Below, piece by piece: positions 53,186 through 61,592 of a stretch of DNA of 64,000 nt. Source of the DNA: Mucilaginibacter sp. SJ (lineage in GTDB: Bacteria > Bacteroidota > Bacteroidia > Sphingobacteriales > Sphingobacteriaceae); assembly GCF_028993635.1 (NCBI RefSeq), contig NZ_CP118631.1, positions 6,634,001 through 6,698,000 on the forward strand, given 5' to 3'. The notes under the pieces were generated by a model that was given only the letters and a program-made list of their open reading frames with translations, was not told the DNA's origin and searched no databases. Within the stretch, counting starts at the first letter, position 1. Each line of letters opens with the position of its first letter. The position numbers and the translations under genes are program-made.

Positions 53186-56100
53186 TTATTTCAAATCCAA
53201 CTCTTGTAAACCTCCTGTCCTCATGAACATCGCTTCAATACCAGGATGTAACCTGGCATCGGTAAGCGGGTATAATTCCTTTAAAAAGTCAGCCGTAACA
53301 GGTTTGGGATTAGGATATTTGTTCTTCATTAAGAAATTTTTCAACGCAAGGTTTACCTTCTCTTCGCCAATTAATTCACTTAATTGATACATAATTACAG
53401 CGCCCTTTGAATAGGAAATATGTGTACTCTCGCTTTTTACCTTAGATAAGGGTTGTTCATCAGCATAGCCTCTTTCGCTCAAATAAATTCCTAAATGTAT
53501 TTTTATTTTTTCACGCAATTTTTCTTTACCATACATTTTTTTGAGCAGCATCATTTCGGTGTACATGGCAAAGGTTTCTGTAAGCATGGCTGCACCATCT
53601 CTTTCATCCGGAGAGATCTGGTTATTACCCCACCATAAATGTGATAGTTCGTGTCCGGCTAACTCGTTAATCACATCCTGTTGTTCACCAGCTTTTATAT
53701 TAGCATGGAAGAGCATATCCTCGGCCATATAAACCGTTGCAGGGTATGCCGTTGCAGCAAATCCCTTTGTAAAGCTGGAAATTTCGGCAAAACGAATAGT
53801 ATTGAAAGGGCAGGAGCCAAAATTCGCCTCGCAATAATCCATAGTAAGTTTGGCATTTTTAAGTAAATGCGCTACATTTTCATAGTGAGATGGATGATAA
53901 TAGATCTCAAAGCTTTTGCCTTTATAGGTTTCCTTTTTTACAGCATATTGTGCAGACGATAATGCAAAACGAAAGGGTATAGGCGAACTTGTTTTGTACT
54001 GAAAATAATTTCTATGCTTATCTTTCCACTGCTTCGTTAATTCGCCAACGCCAATAGCAGTTTGGGTTGATGGTGTAGAAATGGTCATATCAAGATTAAT
54101 GAAATCATCATTGGGCGTCATAGGTGCATCAAATGCCTTAACCGGTGTAATATTTCCTAAGTGTAATTGTTTCCGCTTAAGCTCATCCTGTATCTCATTC
54201 GCTGATAAATAGCCAAACTGAGGATAATACCTGCTTATACGCATAAACGAACCGTTTTGCACAATCGCATTAAAAGACCGGTGTCCGTTCACGGCTTTCC
54301 ATTCGTAACTGATGTCAAATTCTAATCGCGCCTCCTGACCAGGTAAGAGTGCTTTCTTCAATTGAACTAACTGGTATTGTTTTTTTAAAGCGATAGTTTC
54401 TGCACCATTGATAAATGCTGCCCGATTGATGGTTAGTTCATCGCCAAAATTAACCAATATGATATTGATATGCTGCTTGGTTTTATTCGCTACAATGTAC
54501 AACCCGCTAATATGGTAAGCATTTTTCTCAGGGAAAAGATCAATCGTTGTAGTAACAGCTATGATGGTTGGTTGTGGCAAGTTCTGATATTTTCGATATG
54601 ATCGTTCGTAAGTGGCCTGGGCCTGCAGGCCGGAATTTTCGGTTTTAGGTTGATAGCCGTTCATCAAATTAAGGCCTGCATAATAAGTTATCGCCGCTGA
54701 TATGATGGTAACGGTAATTACCGGCCAGTTTAACAGTTTTCTTTTAGACAGGTTAAAAACGATTGAAAGCATGGCCACTATCCCTAAACCGAATAATAAT
54801 CTTTCTGCGTAAGCGGAGGGGTAAGTGCCAAAGCCGTTCATGTCACTATAATTGCCGTTAAACGGTTGTAGGAATCTGGCCAATGGAGATACAACGACTT
54901 TTTTTCCCAGCGAGGTTGCCATTATGGCCGCGAATAATGCCGTTAAACCCAAGCCTGCATACTTTAGCCTGATGAGCTTTTGGATCAATAAAACCAATAT
55001 AGACAATAACACCAATGGAAAAGTGTTGAACAAAAACACATAAGCATAAACCCGCCACATGATGACAGGATATTGATATAAAAGCTGAAATAAGATGCCT
55101 TCAATTATTACCAGGCAGCTAAACAGAAAAATAACGATAGTAAGTGAAAGGCATTTAGCTATAAAATGGGTCTTAATATTGGCCGCTGTATCTTCAATAA
55201 GATTAAAATTGACGTTCCTGCTTCTCCAGAATATCTCATGCGCATAATACAGAACAGCGATCATGCACAATGCGTGAAAATTTTGAATTATAGTGCTTAC
55301 CATTAAGCCCGAGCTCGCATATTTTTGTGGTATCCTGATGCCTTTTTCTATCTCGGCATACATTTCCATACCTACAAAAAACAGCAAGGCGATAGCTGTT
55401 AAAACAAACGGGATGCTTTTCAATATATAGATCAGGTCCATTTTTGTAAATGAAAGCAGCGCCCGGATATGTGCAAAAAAATGGTGTGCTGTTTTGGCCG
55501 TTTTATACGCCGCACCGGTTGTATTTTGTCGGGCTGCTATGATGGATGCAGTCTTTTTATGCCGGGTAATTTTGATCAGGGAAAATCGCTTCAAGCAAAA
55601 GAATATCAGGCCTGCAGATATCAACACGATGGCCAGCCGGTTTATTAAAAAAATGCCGCTTAATGATACCACATCGGTATTTCGCTGTAATACCGACCAA
55701 TTGGCCGTCTGGTAAAAAAAGGCCGAGAAACCAAAGGGGTCAAGTATAGCGGCGATTAATTGGGCCCGGTCAGACTGCGGCATGCTTTGGGCCATTAGAG
55801 GAGAGCCTGAATAGATCAAAGCAACCATATAAAATATGTACAGCAGCAGTCCGCTTACATACACTAATAATTTGTTGCGGCTAAACCATGCCACAAAGCT
55901 TAAAACAGCCGTGGTAAATACCGTATTAATGAACACGAAAAGTATGATGGGGTACAGGTACCAGCTCAACACAAAACCAGTACTTTTTGCAGATGACGCA
56001 TTCATTGCATGCCCTATAAAAAAATTGATTATCAATAACAGAACACATAAAAAGCTCATCACAAATAATGACGCGTACCTGCCCGCCACAAATTGACTTC

Positions 56101-56380
56101 TTTTTACCGGCATACTAAAAAGCAACAGTTCAAAGCGGGCATCCGCTTCCCTGAACAATAATTGGGAGGCAAATAACGTACTAAAAAAAAGCGTAGTTAA
56201 ACTAATAAGGGTTGTAATAAAGCTGATTTGATAAGGTGAGTTATCAAATATATTGTCACTAATGGAAAACCGGGCGTTAGCGCCACCCAGTATGCCCGAT
56301 GCTATGATCAATAATAAGATGGCATAAAAGCCCCATCTTTTAAAATAGCTTTTAATATCGAAAATAAATATAGCTTTCAT
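53186..56380 (-). CDS. ABC-2 permease fused to M1-family aminopeptidase
   Basis: The 1064-residue product joins about 570 residues of ABC-2-type membrane domain, with around twelve hydrophobic segments in two similar halves, to a periplasmic M1 peptidase domain. The zinc site is HELSH (910-914) with WWGNN beside it; the third ligand is probably E935 in MLTETFA, 20 residues after the second histidine instead of the 18 usual for M1. Such fusions are known in Bacteroidota next to an ABC ATPase, and the adjacent gene encodes one, 2 bp upstream. Substrate of both activities is unknown; peptides are an obvious guess. Confidence 0.9.
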   Translation of the reverse strand: MKAIFIFDIKSYFKRWGFYAILLLIIASGILGGANARFSISDNIFDNSPYQISFITTLISLTTLFFSTLFASQLLFREADARFELLLFSMPVKRSQFVAGRYASLFVMSFLCVLLLIINFFIGHAMNASSAKSTGFVLSWYLYPIILFVFINTVFTTAVLSFVAWFSRNKLLVYVSGLLLYIFYMVALIYSGSPLMAQSMPQSDRAQLIAAILDPFGFSAFFYQTANWSVLQRNTDVVSLSGIFLINRLAIVLISAGLIFFCLKRFSLIKITRHKKTASIIAARQNTTGAAYKTAKTAHHFFAHIRALLSFTKMDLIYILKSIPFVLTAIALLFFVGMEMYAEIEKGIRIPQKYASSGLMVSTIIQNFHALCMIAVLYYAHEIFWRSRNVNFNLIEDTAANIKTHFIAKCLSLTIVIFLFSCLVIIEGILFQLLYQYPVIMWRVYAYVFLFNTFPLVLLSILVLLIQKLIRLKYAGLGLTALFAAIMATSLGKKVVVSPLARFLQPFNGNYSDMNGFGTYPSAYAERLLFGLGIVAMLSIVFNLSKRKLLNWPVITVTIISAAITYYAGLNLMNGYQPKTENSGLQAQATYERSYRKYQNLPQPTIIAVTTTIDLFPEKNAYHISGLYIVANKTKQHINIILVNFGDELTINRAAFINGAETIALKKQYQLVQLKKALLPGQEARLEFDISYEWKAVNGHRSFNAIVQNGSFMRISRYYPQFGYLSANEIQDELKRKQLHLGNITPVKAFDAPMTPNDDFINLDMTISTPSTQTAIGVGELTKQWKDKHRNYFQYKTSSPIPFRFALSSAQYAVKKETYKGKSFEIYYHPSHYENVAHLLKNAKLTMDYCEANFGSCPFNTIRFAEISSFTKGFAATAYPATVYMAEDMLFHANIKAGEQQDVINELAGHELSHLWWGNNQISPDERDGAAMLTETFAMYTEMMLLKKMYGKEKLREKIKIHLGIYLSERGYADEQPLSKVKSESTHISYSKGAVIMYQLSELIGEEKVNLALKNFLMKNKYPNPKPVTADFLKELYPLTDARLHPGIEAMFMRTGGLQELDLK

Positions 56381-56382
56381 GA

Positions 56383-57258
56383 TTAGGCTATTACTTGGTT
56401 AAGGGTGGCGAAGTATACATCTTCCAGTGTTGGAGAAACAGGCTGGAAATTTTGCAGTGGACTATCTGCCAGCACGTGGATATTCATTTTGCCAGCAATA
56501 AATTGCGATGAGATCACATTCAAATCATCTTTATAATAATCCAGTTCACTTTTAGCAATTTGCTTTTGCCAGATCCTGCCTTCCAAAGCCTGAATGAGAT
56601 GCGCAGGGTCGCCATGGGCCAGTACGGTACCATTGTTCATGATGGCCATTTTAGTGCATAAATTGCGCACATCCTCAACCAGGTGTGTAGACAGGATAAT
56701 GATGATATTCTGGCCCATTTCGCTTAATAAACTGTTAAAGCGGTTGCGCTCCTCTGGATCCAGACCTGCCGTCGGCTCATCAACAATCACAATTTTAGGG
56801 TCGCCCAATAACACCTGCGCCACCCCAAATCGCTGCCGCATACCGCCCGAAAAAGTATGTACTTCTTTGTTACGATGCTGAAATAGATTTACCTTCTCCA
56901 GTAAAGCCAATACCTGTTGCTTTCTTTCGACGGCATTGATCATACCTTTTAAAATGGCCATATGCGTAAGCAGGTCATAAGCCGATATTTTGGGATATAC
57001 GCCAAAATCCTGGGGTAAAAAACCTAAATGCTTTTTAATGATGGAGCTGTTTGCTAATACGTCAGTATTGTTAAATATGATCTGTCCGCTATCGGCCGGC
57101 TGCAGGCCCACAATGGTTTTCATCAAGGAGGATTTACCCGCGCCATTGGGGCCCAATAGCCCAAACATGCCGTTCCCAATTTCGAGCGAGACATTATTGA
57201 TGGCCTTCACACCATTAGCATATGTTTTGGTTAAATTTTTAATTGATAGCTTATCCAT
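56383..57258 (-). CDS. ABC transporter ATP-binding protein
   Basis: The 291-residue product has Walker A GPNGAGKS, ABC signature FSGGMRQR, Walker B IVIVDEPTAGLD and the H-loop (LSTHLVEDV). It supplies energy to the permease-peptidase fusion whose gene begins 2 bp after its stop. It is the first gene of a two-gene operon. The sequence resembles ABC-2 exporters of the CcmA type. Confidence 0.94.
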   Translation of the reverse strand: MDKLSIKNLTKTYANGVKAINNVSLEIGNGMFGLLGPNGAGKSSLMKTIVGLQPADSGQIIFNNTDVLANSSIIKKHLGFLPQDFGVYPKISAYDLLTHMAILKGMINAVERKQQVLALLEKVNLFQHRNKEVHTFSGGMRQRFGVAQVLLGDPKIVIVDEPTAGLDPEERNRFNSLLSEMGQNIIIILSTHLVEDVRNLCTKMAIMNNGTVLAHGDPAHLIQALEGRIWQKQIAKSELDYYKDDLNVISSQFIAGKMNIHVLADSPLQNFQPVSPTLEDVYFATLNQVIA

Positions 57259-57333
57259 AATATTAAATTTTAAGGCAATACAATTCCATGCCCTTTTTTT
57301 AAGAGCTTTTTTACTTCTATAAATTTTACTGTT

Positions 57334-57540
57334 TTACTCTTCTACATATTCCAGGACATCGCCGGGCTGACAGTTTAATATGCTACAAATTGCTTCCAGC
57401 GTATCAAAGCGAATGCCTTTTGCCTTACCGGTTTTAAGTATGGATAAATTGGCTGGTGTTATACCTAATTTTTCCGCCAGTTCCTTACTTTGCATTTTGC
57501 GTTTGGCAAGCATCACATCTATGTTCACGATTATTGGCAT
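57334..57540 (-). CDS. XRE/YozG-like HTH regulator
   Basis: The 68-residue product is a single Cro/CI HTH (KELAEKLGITPANLSILKTG, then GIRFDTLEAICSILNCQPGD), the small YozG type. It starts 2 bp after the end of the upstream DUF2975 gene, a pairing seen repeatedly in bacteria. The promoter region of the pair holds two AT-rich palindromes that could be its operators. Confidence 0.92.
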   Translation of the reverse strand: MPIIVNIDVMLAKRKMQSKELAEKLGITPANLSILKTGKAKGIRFDTLEAICSILNCQPGDVLEYVEE

Positions 57541-57542
57541 TG

Positions 57543-58058
57543 TTAAATAATTAGGTCCTGGTCGTTTTGTAAATTCACTCCCTGTTCAAATATGGCAGCA
57601 ATAAAAAGTGCGAATATGCCCATGATACCATGCCCAATAATCATCACCATATACGGGTAGTCTTCGATAGAGTATATGCTTAAGATAAGGAACAACACCG
57701 GACATATGACCAGGTTGGTGATATAAAACTGTTTGAGGTTGTGAACACCCTGCACTGTAAATAATTTTTTTTGCCTGAAGGTTTTAAACACATTGCCCAA
57801 TAACCAGAAAAACATCCCGTAAAATGCAATCAACAAGGCCATTTCAATAATGTACTTTGCCGTATATGCCGAACCCAATAAAAAATATTTAGAAGTGAAT
57901 GGATAACAAATAGCAAAGCGGCCGTTAGGCAGAAACTTCAGGGTGGAAAGTTTAAAAACTACCGAAACTACTAAATGTAACGTTGTTAAAATATACCCTA
58001 CAGACATGACCCTGGTAAGGTAAAATGCAATAGTTGAAATAAGGCGTACTAACTTCAT
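57543..58058 (-). CDS. DUF2975 membrane protein
   Basis: The 171-residue product has four predicted membrane segments (about residues 8-34, 62-90, 107-127, 131-155) and fits DUF2975, with the late segment GHGIMGIFALFIAAIFEQG followed by NDQDLII near the C-terminus. It is first in an operon with a YozG-like HTH gene. The family has no proven biochemical function; the membrane protein may signal to the HTH regulator. Confidence 0.88.
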   Translation of the reverse strand: MKLVRLISTIAFYLTRVMSVGYILTTLHLVVSVVFKLSTLKFLPNGRFAICYPFTSKYFLLGSAYTAKYIIEMALLIAFYGMFFWLLGNVFKTFRQKKLFTVQGVHNLKQFYITNLVICPVLFLILSIYSIEDYPYMVMIIGHGIMGIFALFIAAIFEQGVNLQNDQDLII

Positions 58059-58089
58059 ATAAATACCGTAATTAAATTATTGGTAAATG

Positions 58090-58126
58090 TAATAATTAAT
58101 TATTGTAAAACAATAATTAATTATTG
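58090..58126. promoter_or_regulatory. Tandem palindromes upstream of the DUF2975/HTH operon
   Basis: CAATAATTAATTATTG (58111-58126) is a perfect 16-bp palindrome, and TAATAATTAATTATTG (58090-58105) is the same with one base changed. They start 21 bp apart, two helical turns, and lie 32 bp before the start codon. Operators of the operon's own HTH protein are likely. Confidence 0.6.
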
Positions 58127-58303
58127 TTTTATTGATTTGGCAAGGCATTGAAGGAAATTTAAAATTAGATGTAAAGGATTTTAAGTGGATGAAATCAATT
58201 TATTGATTTTATTTATCGGGGTGAGGTTTGTTCTCCCTTACTCATTAATACTTTTTTCAATCAAATCTTCGTCGTAATTGTTGTTGCCTAAAAAGGAGGA
58301 AGC

Positions 58304-58498
58304 ATGCCCTGGTATAACGGAGACTACCCGCCATCTTACAAAAATCAACCTCCCAAACTGCGGGAAAAGGCGGTAGAAATTGCTAATGAAATTTTAAAGG
58401 AAAGCGGCGATGAAGGTATTGCCATAGCCACGGGGTTAAAAAAGGCGCGGGAATATTTTAAAGATCACCCCCAAGAAGCTGATGCTGATGACGATTAA
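58304..58498 (+). CDS. Small ChaB/YdaT-like protein
   Basis: The 64-residue product (MPWYNGDYPPSYKNQPPKLR, then KAVEIANEILKESGDEGIAI) fits a small soluble family related to YdaT and ChaB, in which the N-terminal MPW-DYP and central helix are conserved. Function is unknown; some members are stress-linked. A strong AAGGAGG lies 4 bases before the ATG, which supports the start and is unusual in this phylum. Confidence 0.75.
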   Translation: MPWYNGDYPPSYKNQPPKLREKAVEIANEILKESGDEGIAIATGLKKAREYFKDHPQEADADDD

Positions 58499-58512
58499 AT
58501 TTGTTCAGGGGG

Positions 58513-58884
58513 CTATTCAAACATCGCTGCGCTTTTAGGGGTTACTTTACCGACTCTTTTATCCCTGCACGAAACAAGTTCGCAGAGCTGTATTGCCGAA
58601 CTTTCAAAATCATCGTGGCTGTCACTGAGCAGGAGCCAGGTCGTATCAAAGCCCTCATCTAATACAAAATGAGTGATGGCCGGTATTTCCTCTTTGAGGC
58701 TGGCATGATTTTTCCGCCCGGTAGAGATCCAAATACCGTTATGCTGCGGATTTTTATTAACCTTTCGGAAGATCAGCACAATCTTTTTATCGAAATAGAT
58801 ATAGAACATGCCTACCGCCGGCTTGATGATTATGCCGGTCGGCAGGTAATCGAGCAGGAAGTCAAATGGCACGGGTTTTTTCAT
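58513..58884 (-). CDS. YjbR/TfoX-like hypothetical protein
   Basis: The product is 123 residues from the ATG at 58884; an in-frame TTG three codons earlier is less likely. It reads as a small single-domain protein with VGMFYIYFDKKIVLIFRKVN, NGIWISTGRKNHASLKEEIP and a C-terminal acidic helix (SHDDFESSAIQLCELVSCRD). This pattern is shared with a Bacteroidota family often left as hypothetical and probably of YjbR/TfoX fold. No function is known. It is convergent with the YdaT-like gene. Confidence 0.6.
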   Translation of the reverse strand: MKKPVPFDFLLDYLPTGIIIKPAVGMFYIYFDKKIVLIFRKVNKNPQHNGIWISTGRKNHASLKEEIPAITHFVLDEGFDTTWLLLSDSHDDFESSAIQLCELVSCRDKRVGKVTPKSAAMFE

Positions 58885-59196
58885 GGTTTTCAATGAATGT
58901 GCAATATAGTATACCCTGATGAAAATAGAGGATCTTTCATTTGGTATGGCGGTCCAATGGAGAGTGAACTCCTGTCATAATATGCCACATAAATGGCACT
59001 AACGCACCTTGTTTGGCCTTAAAAAACCAATTAGTTTTGAGGTAGTTAAATATCCAAAAATGAAAACAGATTAAAATCCTGAGTTCTTATTCCAGATGCC
59101 GGACTCCAAGGTGAAGCCTTAGCCGGCGGTGCGGCCGGTCAAAACAATTAACGCTTACAATTTTTAATTATATATCACCACTAAAATCATTTACCT
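58885..59196. other. Gene-free intergenic region
   Basis: In this 312-bp stretch before the PhnB-like gene I see no gene and no strong repeat or promoter. Confidence 0.5.
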
Positions 59197-60102
59197 ATGT
59201 TACCCATCAAACCACACATCTGGTTCGACCAGGATAAAGCCCGGGAAGCTGCCGAGTTCTATGCAACCTTAATGCCTGATTCGGCTTTAAACTATGTTAA
59301 TCATTTCCCAATGCCCGGCGGAGAGTGCGAAATAGTTGAATTTACCTTTGCCGGTCAGCCATTTCTGGGTATCAGCGCCGGAGATGGATTAAAGATCAGT
59401 CCATCTATTTCTTTTATGATCAATTTTGATCCGTCGCGTGATCTGGACGCCGCCAGGCGTATTGACGAAGTTTGGAGCAAGCTGTCAGAAAACGGAAAGA
59501 TAATGATGCCGCTCGACCGCTATCCTTTCAGTGAGCGTTATGGTTGGGTAAGCGATAAATATGGTGTGTCATGGCAACTGATACTGACCAACCCGGCAGG
59601 TGAAGAAAGACCGGTGATCGTTCCGTCGCTAATGTATACCGGCCAGGTGGCCGGTAAAGCCAATGAGGCGATCGACTTTTATTGCTCTGTGTTTAAAGAC
59701 AGCAAACGGGGTATTACAGCTCCACGTCCGGAGGATATGGGCCCCGATAAAGCCGGCACGCTTATGTTTGCCGATTTTTATATCGACCAAACCTGGCTGG
59801 CAGCCATGGACAGCGCGCATCCGCATGGTTTCAATTTTAACGATGCGGTGTCGCTATTGATCCCCTGCGAAACACAGGAAGAGATCGATTACTACTGGTC
59901 GGCGCTTTCGGTTGATGGCGAGCCCGGACAATGCGGCTGGCTGAAGGACAAATATGGAGTGTCATGGCAGGTTGCATCAACAATTATGTTAAAAACAATG
60001 AAAAATGGCAACCCCGAACAAATTGCACGCATTACACAGGCTTTTATGACGATGAAGAAAGTTGACGTCGCAGCCCTGCAGCGGGCCTCTGATGGCCTGT
60101 GA
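59197..60102 (+). CDS. VOC protein, PhnB / 3-demethylubiquinone methyltransferase-like, two-domain
   Basis: The 301-residue product has two similar halves of PhnB type: IWFDQDKAREAAEFYATLMP with GECEIVEFTFAGQPFLGISA and DKYGVSWQLILTNPAG in the first, and EAIDFYCSVFKDSKRG with KDKYGVSWQVASTIML in the second. Family PF06983 was named after 3-demethylubiquinone-9 3-methyltransferase, but it is a VOC fold and the name is misleading. Function here is unknown. Confidence 0.88.
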   Translation: MLPIKPHIWFDQDKAREAAEFYATLMPDSALNYVNHFPMPGGECEIVEFTFAGQPFLGISAGDGLKISPSISFMINFDPSRDLDAARRIDEVWSKLSENGKIMMPLDRYPFSERYGWVSDKYGVSWQLILTNPAGEERPVIVPSLMYTGQVAGKANEAIDFYCSVFKDSKRGITAPRPEDMGPDKAGTLMFADFYIDQTWLAAMDSAHPHGFNFNDAVSLLIPCETQEEIDYYWSALSVDGEPGQCGWLKDKYGVSWQVASTIMLKTMKNGNPEQIARITQAFMTMKKVDVAALQRASDGL

Positions 60103-60121
60103 CCGTATCGGCGTGATGCTG

Positions 60122-60577
60122 CTATTTAGTTGTTAATTTGCCGAGTTTGGCATATTCTATATCATTAGGTTCCCATAACTCAATTTTATTACCTTCGGGA
60201 TCCATCAAATGTACAAAGTTGCCATAACTGGCTTTCTCTACTGAATCGGTCGGCAGGATACCGGCCGATTTGAGATTGGCTAATAAACGGTTAAGGGCTT
60301 CCACGCGGTAGTTGATCATAAACTGTTTTTCAGAGGGTGGAAATATTTAGTGGTTTCTTTAAAGGGAGCCCATAAGGTAAAGCCTTTTTAGTGCTGTCCG
60401 TGCCCTGGTGCCATTCAAAGTTAGACCCGTATTCACCCATTGCAAGCCCAGGTTTTTGCTGTACCAGGCCTTGAGCGCCGCCGGGTCTTTGGCTTTAAAC
60501 AAAATGCCGCCTATACCTGTTACCCGCGGGCCGATGTTCACCTGTTGGGTAAACAGGCTGAAGCCGTAACCCAGCAT
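60122..60577 (-). pseudogene. VOC-family gene broken by frameshifts
   Basis: The minus strand reads first in one frame (PRVTGIGGILFKAKDPAALK and AWYSKNLGLQWVNTG), then the family sequence continues in others (NFEWHQGTDSTKK, then FTLWAPFKETTKYF), and finally MINYRVEALNRLLANLKSAG with FVHLMDPEGNKIELWEPND to the stop. Joined, these give the correct order of a roughly 130-residue VOC protein. At least three frameshifts are needed (near 60430, 60388 and 60330), so this is a decayed gene or, less likely, a region of sequence error. Confidence 0.75.
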
Positions 60578-60672
60578 AAAAGAAACAGGCAGCAGTGCAG
60601 CAAGGGTAAATTTTTTCCTGGCACCTAAATTTAAACCTAAAGATAATCAATTGATTTTGCTTATCTTGGTCT

Positions 60673-61062
60673 ATGAGCATTACGGAATTCATCAGTGGAG
60701 CACCCGGAGAAAGACAGGCTGTTTTAACAGCGCTCCATGAGGCGATTATAGCGAACGATCCGACTGTTATGCCGGTTGTGAAGCCGATGATGGGTAAGGA
60801 AATGATCTTATACGAGGAGCGTTCTTATATGAAGTACGGACTGGCCACTACGAAGAACCATATGTCGTTGCATTGCCTGCCAATGTATATGAACCCGGCG
60901 CTGCACCAACAATTTGAAAAGCTGTTGCCGGACGCTAAATTTCAGAAAGGCTGTATCAACTTTAAAGATGAAGCCGCTATGCCTGTAGCGGTCGTGGTCA
61001 GGCTGATCATCGATTGCTCGGCCGTTAGTATCGCAGAGATGCTCGAAAAACGTAAAAGATAG
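60673..61062 (+). CDS. DUF1801 family protein
   Basis: The 129-residue product matches DUF1801: APGERQAVLTALHEAIIAND, then MGKEMILYEERSYMKYGLAT, and GCINFKDEAAMPVAVVVRLI. The family has no proven role. It is followed 7 bp later on the same strand by a DUF5655 protein; the two are often adjacent in soil bacteria, which suggests a shared pathway or operon. Confidence 0.85.
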   Translation: MSITEFISGAPGERQAVLTALHEAIIANDPTVMPVVKPMMGKEMILYEERSYMKYGLATTKNHMSLHCLPMYMNPALHQQFEKLLPDAKFQKGCINFKDEAAMPVAVVVRLIIDCSAVSIAEMLEKRKR

Positions 61063-61069
61063 ATCACCT

Positions 61070-61471
61070 ATGAGTTGGATCTGCCCGAAATGTGAACGGG
61101 AGCTGCCAAAAGCGGAGCAGCGCCATTATTGTGCACGCGTTAGTCTCGACAGCTTGTTCAAAGGCCGCCCCGCAGAACTGGTACTGGTGTTTGATAAGAT
61201 TTTGGCGGAAGTGGCCGATTGGGAAGGTGTACTCGTCGGTACCACCCCAAATTGTATCGTTTTTACCCGGCGGCTCACCTTCCTGGTGATCAGGCCCATG
61301 AAAAAGGAACTGGACATTAAATTCTATTCAAAAACGCCACACCCGGGGAAGCCGGTGCTTAAAAGTATTGCCTCAGGTAATAAGTTCGAAAACCACATCC
61401 GTATTGCGCTGCTGGATGATCTGCGTCCGGTGTTGTTTACTTACCTGCGGGAATCTTACCAAATGTTATAA
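61070..61471 (+). CDS. DUF5655 protein with N-terminal zinc ribbon
   Basis: The 133-residue product starts with a possible zinc ribbon (CPKCERELPKAEQRHYC; four ligands C5, C8, H19, C21) and then the DUF5655 domain (SLFKGRPAELVLVFDKILAE, then FLVIRPMKKELDIKFY). Function is unknown. It lies 7 bp after a DUF1801 gene and is probably co-transcribed with it. Confidence 0.82.
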   Translation: MSWICPKCERELPKAEQRHYCARVSLDSLFKGRPAELVLVFDKILAEVADWEGVLVGTTPNCIVFTRRLTFLVIRPMKKELDIKFYSKTPHPGKPVLKSIASGNKFENHIRIALLDDLRPVLFTYLRESYQML

Positions 61472-61592
61472 CCAGTACCTCGGCCGGGCCAGCATATCGG
61501 AACGCTTTATTATATAGTGCGAATTGGTTTATAATATTGATTTGCAAATATTTAGATATGTTTTCTATCTTTATAGAACAAAACCTGCAACC

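Noticed and set aside
60495..60692. A 65-residue minus-strand open frame before the VOC pseudogene
   Set aside because: It is out of frame with the legible VOC translation and overlaps the start of the DUF1801 gene.
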